This document shows, in pieces, positions 43,806-52,361 of a stretch of 64,000 bases of DNA; positions within the stretch are counted from its first letter, which is position 1, and the number at the start of each line of letters is the position of its first letter. The position numbers were made by a program, and so were the translations under genes. Source of the stretch: Noviherbaspirillum sp. UKPF54 (GTDB taxonomy: Bacteria; Pseudomonadota; Gammaproteobacteria; Burkholderiales; Burkholderiaceae_D); the NCBI RefSeq assembly GCF_007874125.1, contig NZ_CP040128.1:682001-746000 (forward strand). Direction: 5' to 3'. The notes under the pieces are model-generated. The model was not told where the DNA came from. It saw nothing but the letters and a program-made list of their open reading frames with translations, and ran no database searches.

Positions 43806-44996
43806 ATGCATGCACAAATTTTCCGGGCCAGCCTGCGGCGCGAGTGGCAGCTGCTGCGCCGCCGCCCCTGGGATGTCGCAATGATTTCCTGGGTGCCGCT
43901 GCTGTCGGTCGCGCTGATCTGGTGGATCTTTTCCAACGGGATTCCGACCCGGCTGCCGGTCGGTGTGTGGGATGCCGACCATTCGGCGTTGTCGCGCCAG
44001 CTGGTGCGCTTCCTCGACGCGACGCCCGGCCTGCAGGTGGTCGCGCGGTACGATGACGAGTGGCAGGTCGAGCAGTCGATGCGCGCCGGCCGCGTGTACG
44101 GCGTGGTCGAAATCCCGCGCGAATTCGCGCGCGACGTCAAGCGCGGCCATGCGGCGCAAGTCACGCTGCTGCATAACGCGCAGTTCAGCTCGCACTCCGG
44201 CATCATCCAGCGCGATGTGCGTACCGCGGTAGGGACGCTGTCGGCGGGCATCGAGATCGTCGCGCGCAACAAGCGCGGCGAACCGCTGCGCGCCGCCAGG
44301 CTTGCCGCCGAGCCGATCCGCGCCAGCCTCGCCAACCTGTTCAATCCGTCTCTCGATTACCTGCAATTCCTCGGCATGGCGCTGATTCCGGCGCTGTTGC
44401 ACATCTTTGCGATGGCCGCCGGCGCTTGGTCGGTCGGCACCGAGTTGCGCGACGCCACGATCGGCGAATGGCGCAATACCGCTATGCAAGGGCAGGAGAG
44501 AGCATCGTTTTTCGCCGCCTTGCTTGGCAAGTTGAGCATTCCCTTCATTTCGCTGAGCGCGGCCGGCGTATCCGGCCTGCTGGCGGTGATCATCGCCGGC
44601 GGCATGCATCCGGCCGGTTCGCTCGTGTTTACGCTGCTGGCCCTGATGGCGATGCTGGCGCTGTCGATCGCGCTCGGCGCCGTGGTTGCAGCCGTAACGC
44701 GCTCGCTGCGCACCGCCTTGTCGGTCACCGGCATCGTCACAGCGCCAGCCTTCGCCTTCAGCGGCGCGGCGTTTCCGCTGTCGGCCATGCCGGCCCGCGC
44801 CCGCCTGTGGGCCGACAGCCTGCCGTTCACGCACTATTTGCGGGTGCAGATCGAGCAGCTGCAGATGGGGGCGCCGATGCGTTACTCGCTGCCTGCGCTG
44901 GTCTGGATGCCGGCCGTGACGTTGGCGCTGCTGCTCGCTGCTGCCTGCGCGCTGGCGAAGGCTGCGCAACAGCCGGACTCATGGGGGGCGCGATGA
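43806..44996 (+). CDS. ABC-2 type permease subunit (first)
   Basis: A 396-residue ABC-2 type membrane protein. An N-terminal helix (about 21-38) is followed by a large periplasmic domain (about 40-190, containing VGVWDADHSALSRQLVRFLD), then five or six C-terminal helices (about 190-390). This layout is that of YhhJ/YbhR-type exporters. Its stop overlaps the start of the second permease (ATGA). No nucleotide-binding domain is present in either protein. Confidence 0.82.
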   Translation: MHAQIFRASLRREWQLLRRRPWDVAMISWVPLLSVALIWWIFSNGIPTRLPVGVWDADHSALSRQLVRFLDATPGLQVVARYDDEWQVEQSMRAGRVYGVVEIPREFARDVKRGHAAQVTLLHNAQFSSHSGIIQRDVRTAVGTLSAGIEIVARNKRGEPLRAARLAAEPIRASLANLFNPSLDYLQFLGMALIPALLHIFAMAAGAWSVGTELRDATIGEWRNTAMQGQERASFFAALLGKLSIPFISLSAAGVSGLLAVIIAGGMHPAGSLVFTLLALMAMLALSIALGAVVAAVTRSLRTALSVTGIVTAPAFAFSGAAFPLSAMPARARLWADSLPFTHYLRVQIEQLQMGAPMRYSLPALVWMPAVTLALLLAAACALAKAAQQPDSWGAR

Positions 44997-46114
44997 ATCG
45001 CGGCGTGTTCATCCAGGCGTGGCTCGACACGATGAAAGCGGTGGTGCGCGACAAGGGCGCGCTGCTGTTCCTGGTGGTGGCCCCGCTGTTCTATGGTTTT
45101 TTCTACCCGTGGCCGTTTTCCACGCAAGTGGTCACGCGCGTGCCGGTGGCCATCGTCGATCTCGATCATTCCAGCCTGTCACGCCAGATCACGCGCTTTG
45201 CGCAGGCCAGCCCGCGCTTGGACGTCGCGCTGGTCACGGGCGACGAGCGCGACGCGCGGCAGGCGCTGTGGAAAGGCGACATCGAAGGCTATGCGATCCT
45301 GCCGAAAGACTTGAAGCGCAACGTGCTGCGCGGCGAGGCAGCGGTGGTCCCGGTCGAAGGCAACGGCGCCTACCTGCTGCTGAACAAGACCGTACTGACC
45401 GGATTCGCGGAAGCGGTTGGCACCGTCTCGGCCGGCATCGAAATCAAGAAGCTGCAAAGCAAGGGCCAGAGCGCGCGCCAGGCCGCCGATAGCCGCAGCC
45501 CGATCAACACGCAGCTGGTGGCGCTGTTCAATCCGGATGAAGGCTACGGCAATTACGCGGTGCCGGCGGTGGCGATCATCATCATCCAGCAGACGCTGCT
45601 GATGGGCGTGGCGCTGCTCGTCGGTACCTGGGCGGAGAGCGCGGTCCACCGGGCAGGCACGCATGTCTGGCTTGGCCGCATCGCCGCCTTTTCCACCTTC
45701 GGCGTGTTCATGGGCTTGTTGTATCTAGGCTGGATTTTCGCGGTACACGAATATCCGCGCGCGGCCAACATCGGGGGAGCGGTGCTGTTGCTGATGCTGT
45801 TCATTCCCGCCGTGGCCGCGCTCGGCGCGCTGGCCGGTCTCGTCTTCGCCAACCGCGAGCGCGCCATCCAGGTCTTGCTGTTCACCTCGATCCCGATGGC
45901 CTTTCTGTCCGGATTTTCCTGGCCGGGCGAGGCGCTGCCTTATCCGCTGCAACTGCTGCGCTGGCTGATTCCGAGCACCGCCGGCATCCAGGCATCGCTG
46001 CGCCTGAACCAGATGGGCGCGAGCATTGCCGACGTGGCGGGCTATCTGGGCGTGCTGGCCGGGCTGGCGGTGCTTGCGGGAATCGCGCTGTGTATCAAGG
46101 GCCGGGCACGTTAA
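44993..46114 (+). CDS. ABC-2 type permease subunit (second)
   Basis: A 373-residue paralogue of the preceding permease with the same topology: an N-terminal helix, a periplasmic domain with VAIVDLDHSSLSRQITRFAQ, and a C-terminal helical bundle that includes FSWPGEALPYPLQLLRWLIPS, a conserved ABC-2 segment. The two presumably form a heterodimeric channel. The operon ends here without an ATPase gene; the next gene encodes an unrelated small protein. Confidence 0.82.
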   Translation: MNRGVFIQAWLDTMKAVVRDKGALLFLVVAPLFYGFFYPWPFSTQVVTRVPVAIVDLDHSSLSRQITRFAQASPRLDVALVTGDERDARQALWKGDIEGYAILPKDLKRNVLRGEAAVVPVEGNGAYLLLNKTVLTGFAEAVGTVSAGIEIKKLQSKGQSARQAADSRSPINTQLVALFNPDEGYGNYAVPAVAIIIIQQTLLMGVALLVGTWAESAVHRAGTHVWLGRIAAFSTFGVFMGLLYLGWIFAVHEYPRAANIGGAVLLLMLFIPAVAALGALAGLVFANRERAIQVLLFTSIPMAFLSGFSWPGEALPYPLQLLRWLIPSTAGIQASLRLNQMGASIADVAGYLGVLAGLAVLAGIALCIKGRAR

Positions 46115-46268
46115 TTCCCTATGTATCCTGCGGCGTGATTTTTCGCGAAGATTATTCTTTTAATAATGGCTTTTGTCGGAAGCTGTCTATGCTTATCTGA
46201 ACGTCAGGCGCCGGCGCGAAGCGGGTGCCACAGGCTGAAAGTCTGTTTCAGATGACACGGAGCCACTC

Positions 46269-46517
46269 ATGACAGCCGCGCGCGAAGAAACAGGGAACGC
46301 CAGCCAGACCGACGGGACGATTTACACGGATAGCCATGACCGGCAGCGGCATCGCGGAAGCATGCAGGCAATTGCCGACGAAATGCACCGGCCGCTCGAC
46401 GAGATCGCCGAACTGTATGAAGAAATATTGGGACAAATGAAGGCCACGGCGCAGATTCCCGATTATCTGCCGGTGCTGGTCTCGAAAAAGGTGAAGCAGA
46501 TGTGCCGGCAACATTGA
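46269..46517 (+). CDS. DUF3562 small protein
   Basis: An 82-residue cytosolic protein. The C-terminal half (AIADEMHRPLDEIAELYEE and ATAQIPDYLPVLVSKKVKQM) matches DUF3562, a small helical family common in Burkholderiales. The pattern suggests a DNA- or protein-binding helical bundle, but nothing is established. No ribosome-binding site stands out. It stands alone after the export operon, followed by a probable small RNA. Confidence 0.7.
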   Translation: MTAAREETGNASQTDGTIYTDSHDRQRHRGSMQAIADEMHRPLDEIAELYEEILGQMKATAQIPDYLPVLVSKKVKQMCRQH

Positions 46518-46589
46518 CGCGGCAATCCGGTTCAGGTGGTATTTGATTCATGAATGTCTGCTATTCGAAGAATAAAGCGGACGACATGC

Positions 46590-46675
46590 CAGCCTGAACG
46601 TATGATTACTCCTGTCTCCTCCAACTCTCCTTGAATTGGATTGAACCCGCTGCCGCAAGACAGCGGGTTTTTTTT
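46590..46675 (+). ncRNA. Candidate small RNA with anti-Shine-Dalgarno motif
   Basis: The 329-bp gap between the DUF3562 gene and the next small gene holds this candidate. CTCCTCC lies at about 46616-46622, followed by a 5-bp stem (TCCAA/TTGGA, 46620-46640) whose loop contains CTCTCCTT. A strong terminator closes it at 46675. UCUCCUCC is complementary to the ribosome-binding consensus. This architecture resembles the betaproteobacterial toxic/regulatory sRNA family listed in Rfam, but I recall that pattern rather than having searched it. The 5' end is uncertain and no promoter is clear. Confidence 0.5.
46644..46675 (+). terminator. Rho-independent terminator
   Basis: AACCCGCTG and its complement with an 8-base loop, followed by eight T residues. 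It ends the candidate small RNA (or transcription from the DUF3562 gene 127 bp upstream). Confidence 0.92.
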
Positions 46676-46846
46676 CGCCTGGCGCCGGCGCGATGAGGCA
46701 TGCATGGCGGATGCAGCTGGCCATTCATTGTGTCGTATCAAACGCCATCCAGTCAGAACCCGTACGTTAACAGTCGGCCGGCGGTGTTGGCCATGACCGT
46801 GCCATTCCCTCGAACCGCTCCTCAGGCGGCAAACTGGAATCCCGCG

Positions 46847-47014
46847 ATGGAACAGCCGAAACAAGCGAAGGAAAAAGTCAGAGAGTATCTGGAACGGCGG
46901 CAGAATGAGCGCCGGCAGAATACGCGCGCGCCCCTGCACGACCCGGAGCAAATCCGGCAGGAAATCGGCTGGGATATGGTGGAGCGGCGGCAGCACGACC
47001 GCCGAGGCCGCTAG
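46847..47014 (+). CDS. Small Arg/Gln-rich hypothetical protein
   Basis: A 55-residue protein, highly charged, with a duplicated-looking E-R-R-Q pattern (LERRQNERRQN and MVERRQHDRRGR). No domain is recognised. An in-frame ATG further upstream at about 46793 is an alternative start, and no ribosome-binding site is good. It converges with the CBS-domain gene, overlapping its 3' end by four bases. A real but unassigned gene, or a chance frame. Confidence 0.4.
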   Translation: MEQPKQAKEKVREYLERRQNERRQNTRAPLHDPEQIRQEIGWDMVERRQHDRRGR

Positions 47015-47400
47015 CGCCGATTCTGTTCGGCGAACAGGCGGACAAAGTCTAGCGACGAGACGATCCCGCACATTGCCTCGTTTTCCATCACCACCACATG
47101 GTGAACCTTGTGTTCCAGCATCAATGCGGCAACCTCGATCACCGGCGTATCCGGCGTGACCTCGACCGGGCGATAGGTGCAGATTTCCCACGCCTTCACG
47201 ATTTTTGGATCTTTCCCCATCGCATGGAATTTCACCAGGTCGGTCGCGGTGACGATGCCGAGAATGGCACCGTCGCCATCGTAGACGGGCGCGGAAGAGA
47301 TGTGCCTGGTTTTCATGAGGAGTTCCACTATCTCCACGGTATCGTCCATGCTGACCGGGGTGACAGTCGCGTGCATGATCGAGGAAATCGGATCGCTCAT
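47011..47400 (-). CDS. Two-CBS-domain protein (left flank of hydrogenase locus)
   Basis: A 129-residue protein made of two CBS domains: ISSIMHATVTPVSMDDTVEIVELLM / APVYDGDGAILGIVTATDLVK, then the second pair ending MCGIVSSLDFVRLF. CBS pairs bind adenine nucleotides and act as energy sensors. The ATG at 47400 is the domain start; upstream in-frame sequence is unrelated. It is transcribed away from hypC, with 228 bp between them, behind an FNR-type promoter. A counterpart flanks the other side of the hydrogenase genes. Confidence 0.88.
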   Translation of the reverse strand: MSDPISSIMHATVTPVSMDDTVEIVELLMKTRHISSAPVYDGDGAILGIVTATDLVKFHAMGKDPKIVKAWEICTYRPVEVTPDTPVIEVAALMLEHKVHHVVVMENEAMCGIVSSLDFVRLFAEQNRR

Positions 47401-47433
47401 GGTGGTGGCCTGCGCGGTAGGGTGAGTTGAAAA

Positions 47434-47474
47434 AACATACGCGTCCTTGATACGACTGTTTTGATCTCGTTCAA
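47434..47474 (-). promoter_or_regulatory. FNR-type class II promoter for the left CBS gene
   Basis: TTGATCTCGTTCAA at 47461-47474 matches the FNR/Anr box TTGAT-N4-ATCAA with one change. On the minus strand a -10 element TATGTT lies at 47439-47434, placing the transcription start near 47427, about 41 bp from the box centre. This is the classic spacing for FNR activation. The hypC gene is on the other side (155 bp away) and may also be affected. Confidence 0.68.
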
Positions 47475-47628
47475 ACCCGCCATAGAGGCCGGCGTGAACC
47501 TGTTTGCATGCGAGGAAAATTGCTGCCAACCATGATCGCGTCATCGCGCCCTTTATTGATCAGCCTGTCTTGACGCGGGCGGAAGCGGCGGATGTAATAG
47601 CCGGCAGAGTGCATGCAAGGAGGCTGCG

Positions 47629-47865
47629 ATGTGCCTGGCGATTCCAATGCAAGTCGTGACGGTCGACGGAACGATGGCGCGCTGCTCGGCCAACGGCGTC
47701 GAACGCGAGGTCAGCCTCTTCCTGTTGCCGTCGGACTCCATAGCGTGCGGCGATTTCGTCATTGTCCACGTCGGTTACGCGATCCAAAAAATTGCTCCTG
47801 AAGATGCCGAAGCCACCTGGGGCCTGGTCGACGTCCTAATGACGCAGGGAGCGCGCGATGCATGA
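47629..47865 (+). CDS. hypC: Hydrogenase assembly chaperone HypC
   Basis: A 78-residue HypC/HupF-family chaperone. It has the obligatory N-terminal Met-Cys (MCLAIPMQVV; Cys2 binds the Fe(CN)2CO intermediate) and the conserved final GDFVIVHVGYAIQKI motif. HypC hands the iron unit from HypD to the hydrogenase large-subunit precursor. AAGGAGG precedes the ATG. It is the first gene of a tight maturation-structural operon and overlaps hypA by 8 bp. Confidence 0.95.
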   Translation: MCLAIPMQVVTVDGTMARCSANGVEREVSLFLLPSDSIACGDFVIVHVGYAIQKIAPEDAEATWGLVDVLMTQGARDA

Positions 47866-48205
47866 ACTCGCCATCGGCCGCGCATTGCTGGACCAGGTTG
47901 TCGTCGTGGCGGCACAGCGCCGCGCCCGTGCGGTCACCGGCATTACCCTGCAAATCGGCCCGCTATCCGGAATCGAGCCGGCGCTGTTGCGCGCCGCTTA
48001 TGAACAGTTGCGCATCGATACGGTGGCCGAACATGCGCGCCTCGTCATTACCTCCATGCCGGTGCGCATCCGCTGCGACGCGTGCGGCACCGAGAGTAAC
48101 GCCGCCGCCAACCGGCTTGTCTGCGCGCGGTGCGGCAGCGCGCACACGATACTCCTTGGCGGCGATGAAATGCTGATCGAGTCGGTCGACCTGATTTTCG
48201 GATAA
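47858..48205 (+). CDS. hypA: Hydrogenase nickel-insertion protein HypA
   Basis: A 115-residue nickel metallochaperone. The N-terminal MHELAI holds the nickel-binding His2. The zinc site has CDACG and CARCG. It delivers Ni to the active site with HypB. The end of hypC overlaps its start, indicating translational coupling. Length is standard for HypA. Confidence 0.95.
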   Translation: MHELAIGRALLDQVVVVAAQRRARAVTGITLQIGPLSGIEPALLRAAYEQLRIDTVAEHARLVITSMPVRIRCDACGTESNAAANRLVCARCGSAHTILLGGDEMLIESVDLIFG

Positions 48206-48243
48206 CGATCTTCCCTGACAGCCAACCTTTCACAGGAGCGGCA

Positions 48244-48948
48244 ATGTGTAGCGAATGCGGATGCGCAACAACACACGACAGCATGGCGGTCCCGGTAAAG
48301 GTGATGCACGGTCTGCTGGCCGAGAACGACCGGATCGCGCGCCACAACCGGGAGCATTTCGACCGGCACGGCGTCGTCGCGATCAACCTGATGTCGTCGC
48401 CGGGCGCCGGCAAGACCGCGCTGCTGGAGGCCAGCATCGAGGCTTTGCGCGGGGAACTCGACGTCGCGGTGATCGTGGGCGACCTGGAAACGGACAACGA
48501 CGCGCGGCGCATTCGCGCCAGGGGCGTCCCCGCCCTGCAGATCACCACGGGCGCGGCCTGCCATCTCGATGCGGCGATGATCCACGACGCGCTGCATCAC
48601 ACGCCATTGGAGGGCCTGGACATCCTCTTCATCGAAAACGTCGGCAATCTTGTATGCCCGGCGAGTTTCGATCTCGGGCAGCATCGCAACGCCGTCCTGC
48701 TGTCGGTGACGGAAGGCGACGACAAGCCCGCCAAGTATCCGGTGATGTTCCGCGCCGCCGACGCCATGCTGGTGACGAAGACCGACTTGCTGCCATGCAT
48801 GGAAGATTTCTCCGAACAGCGCGCCAGCGCGGCCTTGCGCCAGCTCGGCAATGCCGCGCCGGTGCTGCCCCTGTCGGCGCGCAGGGGCGGTGGCATGGAC
48901 GCCTGGCTGGACTGGCTGCGCGCCGCCAAGCGGGAGCGACGGGCATGA
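48244..48948 (+). CDS. hypB: Hydrogenase nickel-incorporation GTPase HypB
   Basis: A 234-residue GTPase. The N-terminus has the nickel site MCSECGC, shorter than the His-rich tails in some HypB proteins. The P-loop is SSPGAGKTALL, switch regions include VGDLETDND, and the NKxD-like motif is TKTDLLP. It powers nickel insertion with HypA. The stop overlaps the hypD start (ATGA). AGGAG lies upstream of the ATG. Confidence 0.95.
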   Translation: MCSECGCATTHDSMAVPVKVMHGLLAENDRIARHNREHFDRHGVVAINLMSSPGAGKTALLEASIEALRGELDVAVIVGDLETDNDARRIRARGVPALQITTGAACHLDAAMIHDALHHTPLEGLDILFIENVGNLVCPASFDLGQHRNAVLLSVTEGDDKPAKYPVMFRAADAMLVTKTDLLPCMEDFSEQRASAALRQLGNAAPVLPLSARRGGGMDAWLDWLRAAKRERRA

Positions 48949-50057
48949 GCGGCGCGGCGCAGGAGTGGCTGGAGAAGATCGCCGCGCTCGGCTTGCCGCG
49001 CAGGGTCAAGGTCATGAACGTGTGCGGCGGACACGAACGCACCGTGTCCATGTCGGGGCTGCGCAGCGTGCTGCCGCCACAGGTGGAAGTGATTCCCGGG
49101 CCCGGCTGTCCGGTCTGCGTCTGCCCCGAGGAGGATATCCATTACGCCATCCGGCTGTCGCTGGAACACAAGGTGACGCTGCTCGCGTTCGGCGACATGC
49201 TGCGTGTGCCAACCAATGTGCCCAAGGGCGAAGTGCGCACTCTGGAGGCGGCGCGCGCCGCCGGCGCCGATGTGCGCCCGATCGCCAGTCCGCTCGATGC
49301 GTTGCGCCTGGCGCGCGCCGAACCACAGCGCAATGTGGTGCTGTTCGCGGCAGGATTCGAGACGACGACGGCACCGGTGGCGGCGATGCTGTCCGATAGC
49401 CCGCCGGACAATCTTTCCGTGCTGCTGGCCGCGCGCCGGACCTGGCCGGCGGTTGCGATGCTGCTGGAGTCGGGACAGCCGTCGTTCGACGCGCTGCTGG
49501 CGCCCGGCCATGTGGCCACCGTCATGGGGACGCAGGAATGGGATTTCGTCGTGGACCGGCACAGGATTCCTGTGGCAGTTGCCGGCTTCGGCGTGGATAG
49601 CCTGCTGGCAGCGACCTGGTCGGTCCTGCATCAACTTGTCGAAGGTTGCCGCAGGCTGGACAACTGCTATCCGCAGGCGGTTCGCCCAGGCGGAAATCAG
49701 GTGGCGCAACGCCATCTGGAGCAGGTGATGGACGTGGTGGATGCGAACTGGCGCGGCATCGGGGTGATTGCGCGCTCGGGCTACCGGCTGCGCGGCGCAT
49801 TCGCGGCGCATGACGCCCGGCTGCGTTTTCCGCTCGACGCGGCTGCGCAGCGCAAGCGCGCCGGCCAGATGCCGCCGGGCTGCGATTGCGCTAGCGTCGT
49901 TCTGGGACGGATATATCCGGATCAATGCCGCCTGTACGGGCGAGCCTGCACGCCGCGTTCGCCGGTCGGGCCGTGCATGGTGTCGGATGAAGGCGCATGC
50001 CGCATCTGGTGGGCGAGCCGTCCGCGCGCGGCCACAGGTAAAGGCAGTGAAGGATAG
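48945..50057 (+). CDS. hypD: Hydrogenase Fe-ligand scaffold HypD
   Basis: A 370-residue iron-sulfur protein. Conserved Cys blocks are MNVCGGHERTV (Cys for the Fe unit), PGPGCPVCVCPEED, and a C-terminal cluster of Cys residues in PPGCDCASVVLG, PDQCRLYGRACTP and GPCMVSDEGAC. It builds the Fe(CN)2CO group together with HypC and the CN- from HypE/F. The overlap with hypB fixes the start. hypF begins 3 bp after the stop. Confidence 0.95.
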   Translation: MSGAAQEWLEKIAALGLPRRVKVMNVCGGHERTVSMSGLRSVLPPQVEVIPGPGCPVCVCPEEDIHYAIRLSLEHKVTLLAFGDMLRVPTNVPKGEVRTLEAARAAGADVRPIASPLDALRLARAEPQRNVVLFAAGFETTTAPVAAMLSDSPPDNLSVLLAARRTWPAVAMLLESGQPSFDALLAPGHVATVMGTQEWDFVVDRHRIPVAVAGFGVDSLLAATWSVLHQLVEGCRRLDNCYPQAVRPGGNQVAQRHLEQVMDVVDANWRGIGVIARSGYRLRGAFAAHDARLRFPLDAAAQRKRAGQMPPGCDCASVVLGRIYPDQCRLYGRACTPRSPVGPCMVSDEGACRIWWASRPRAATGKGSEG

Positions 50058-50060
50058 GCG

Positions 50061-52361
50061 ATGACCGACGCGCGCCAAACGCTCGCTATGCTCGATGCGC
50101 CCGGTGCGCCCGACGCTGCAGGCACGGACACGGCGGCGTGCCGCTGGTTGGTGGAGGGGCGGGTGCAGGGGGTAGGGTTCCGGCCGTTCGTCTACCGCCT
50201 CGCGCGGGCACTTGGCGTGCGCGGCTTCGTGCAGAACCGGTCGGGGCAGGTCGTGGTCGTCGGGGAAGGCCCGCGTCAGATGCTGGCCCGGTTCGCCCGC
50301 GCCTTGCTGGAGCAGGCGCCGCCGCTGGCGCGGCCCCGCATCGTTTCCTGCGCCGAGATCGGCATGGCGCGACACGATGAGTTCGCCATTCTCGCTAGCG
50401 AGGACGGCGACGGGGCCGGCGCGCACCTGCCGCCGGACTGCTTCTGCTGCGACGATTGCCTGCGCGAGCTGAACGATCCGGACGAACGGCGCTATCGCTA
50501 TCCGTTCAATAACTGCACGCAGTGCGGGCCGCGCTACACGCTGATTGCGCGGCTGCCTTACGACCGCGCCAACACGTCGATGGCCGGCTTTGCCATGTGC
50601 GCGCAATGCCGCGCCGAATACGAGGACCCGGGCAACCGCCGCTTTCATGCGGAGCCGGTAGCCTGTCCGGCGTGCGGCCCGCGCCTGGTTTGCCGCATGC
50701 CCGGCGCGGCCGACGTGCCGGATACGGCTGATGCGCTGGCTGCCTGCGTTCGGCAGCTTGCCGCCGGCGGGATTGTCGCCGTCAAGGGCGTGGGCGGCTA
50801 CCACCTGCTGGCTGACGCGACCGACGATGCTGTGCTTGCGCGGCTGCGCGAGCGCAAGCGCCGGCCGCACAAGCCGGTGGCGGTGATGTTCCCGCCGCAG
50901 GGCGGCTGGCTGGAGCGGGCTGTGACGCTGGATGCCGCCGCGCGCGCCGCGCTGTTCGACCCGGTGCGCCCGATCGTCCTGGCGCCGATGCGAGCGCAGT
51001 CGGGGCTGAGCGCCGGCATTGCGCCCGGGTTGAAGGAGCTCGGCGCGATGCTGCCTTACAGCCCGCTGCATTACTTGCTGCTGCAGCACTTCGGCAAGCC
51101 ACTGGTGGTCACCTCGGCCAATCTCAGCGGCGAGCCGGTGCTGACCGAGGCGGCCGAGGTGGAGGCGCGGCTGGGCGAAGTCGCCGATGGCTTCCTCCAC
51201 CACGACCGGCCCATCCTGCGTCCGGCCGACGATTCCGTGCTGCGCGTGATCGCGGGCAAGGCGCGCCCGCTGCGCCTGGGCCGGGGCGCGGCGCCGGTCG
51301 AGTGGCGGCTGCCGTTTGCGCTGCGGCGGCCCCTGCTGGCCACGGGCAGCCAGATGAAAAACACCATCGCGCTGGCCTGGCAGGATCGCGCGGTGATTTC
51401 GCCGCACATCGGAGACCTTGGCAGCCCGCGCGCGCAGGCCGTGTTCGAACAGGCCATCGCCGACTTGCTGGCGCTGTACGGCGTGACGGCGCAGGCCATC
51501 GCCTGCGATGCGCATCCCGGTTACGCCGGCAGCCGCTGGGCCATGGCGATTGGCCTGCCGGTACTGAAAGTGCAGCACCATCGGGCGCATGCATCGGCGC
51601 TGGCGGCGGAACATTCCGACGTCGAGACCTGGCTGGCATTTGCGTGGGACGGAGTGGGGCTGGGCGACGACGGCACCCTGTGGGGCGGGGAAGGATTGCT
51701 CGGCCGGCCGGGACGGTGGACGCGCGCGGCGACCTTGCGGCCGTTTTGCCTGCCGGGCGGCGAGAAGGCGGCACGCGCGCCGTGGCGCAGCGCCGCCGGC
51801 GCATGCTGGGAAATCGGCCATCCCTGGCGCATCGAACAGCATGCCGCTGTCCACCATGCCTGGCGCCGGCAGCTTAACTGCCCGCGCACCTCGGCCGCCG
51901 GCCGCCTGTTCGACGCCGCCGCGGCCCTGGTCGGCCTGCTGGACGAAGCCAGCCACGAGGGGCAGGGACCGATGTGGCTGGAAGCGGCGGCGTGCAACGA
52001 AACGGCGGCGCCGGTCCCGCTGCCGCTGGCAAAGAATGCCGTCGGGCTCTGGCAACTCGACTGGGCGCCGCTGGTCGGCGCGCTGACCGACGCAACCCAG
52101 TGCGCCGCGTGGCGCGCCGCATGCTTTCACAGCAGCCTGGCGCACGGTCTGCTGGCGCAGGCAAGGGCGGTGCGGCGGGAAACGGGCGTGCGGCACGTAG
52201 GCCTGTGCGGCGGCGTGTTCCAGAACCGCTTGCTGAGCGAACAGGCGGTGTCGCTGCTGGAGGATGACGGGTTCGAGGTGCGCATGCCGGAGCGCCTGCC
52301 GTGCAACGACGGCGCTCTCTCATTCGGTCAACTGGTGGAAGCGGGGAGCGGGCAATGTTAG
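50061..52361 (+). CDS. hypF: Carbamoyltransferase HypF
   Basis: A 766-residue multidomain enzyme. An acylphosphatase domain (about 28-115) has EGRVQGVGFRPFVYRLA. Two zinc-finger pairs follow: CCDDCL...CTQCGPRY and CAQCRAEY...CPACGP. A YrdC-like domain (about 215-385) and a Kae1-like carbamoyltransferase domain (about 395-760) contain VQHHRAHASALAAEH and DGVGLGDDGTLWGGE. It converts carbamoyl phosphate to carbamoyl-adenylate and transfers the group to the HypE C-terminal Cys. It overlaps hypE by 7 bp. Confidence 0.95.
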   Translation: MTDARQTLAMLDAPGAPDAAGTDTAACRWLVEGRVQGVGFRPFVYRLARALGVRGFVQNRSGQVVVVGEGPRQMLARFARALLEQAPPLARPRIVSCAEIGMARHDEFAILASEDGDGAGAHLPPDCFCCDDCLRELNDPDERRYRYPFNNCTQCGPRYTLIARLPYDRANTSMAGFAMCAQCRAEYEDPGNRRFHAEPVACPACGPRLVCRMPGAADVPDTADALAACVRQLAAGGIVAVKGVGGYHLLADATDDAVLARLRERKRRPHKPVAVMFPPQGGWLERAVTLDAAARAALFDPVRPIVLAPMRAQSGLSAGIAPGLKELGAMLPYSPLHYLLLQHFGKPLVVTSANLSGEPVLTEAAEVEARLGEVADGFLHHDRPILRPADDSVLRVIAGKARPLRLGRGAAPVEWRLPFALRRPLLATGSQMKNTIALAWQDRAVISPHIGDLGSPRAQAVFEQAIADLLALYGVTAQAIACDAHPGYAGSRWAMAIGLPVLKVQHHRAHASALAAEHSDVETWLAFAWDGVGLGDDGTLWGGEGLLGRPGRWTRAATLRPFCLPGGEKAARAPWRSAAGACWEIGHPWRIEQHAAVHHAWRRQLNCPRTSAAGRLFDAAAALVGLLDEASHEGQGPMWLEAAACNETAAPVPLPLAKNAVGLWQLDWAPLVGALTDATQCAAWRAACFHSSLAHGLLAQARAVRRETGVRHVGLCGGVFQNRLLSEQAVSLLEDDGFEVRMPERLPCNDGALSFGQLVEAGSGQC

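Noticed and set aside
48597..52196. A very long open frame on the minus strand opposite hypB, hypD and hypF
   Set aside because: It is an antisense shadow of high-GC genes. It shows Arg/His/Gln-rich low-complexity translation, no domain and no ribosome-binding site, and the opposite strand carries unmistakable Hyp motifs.
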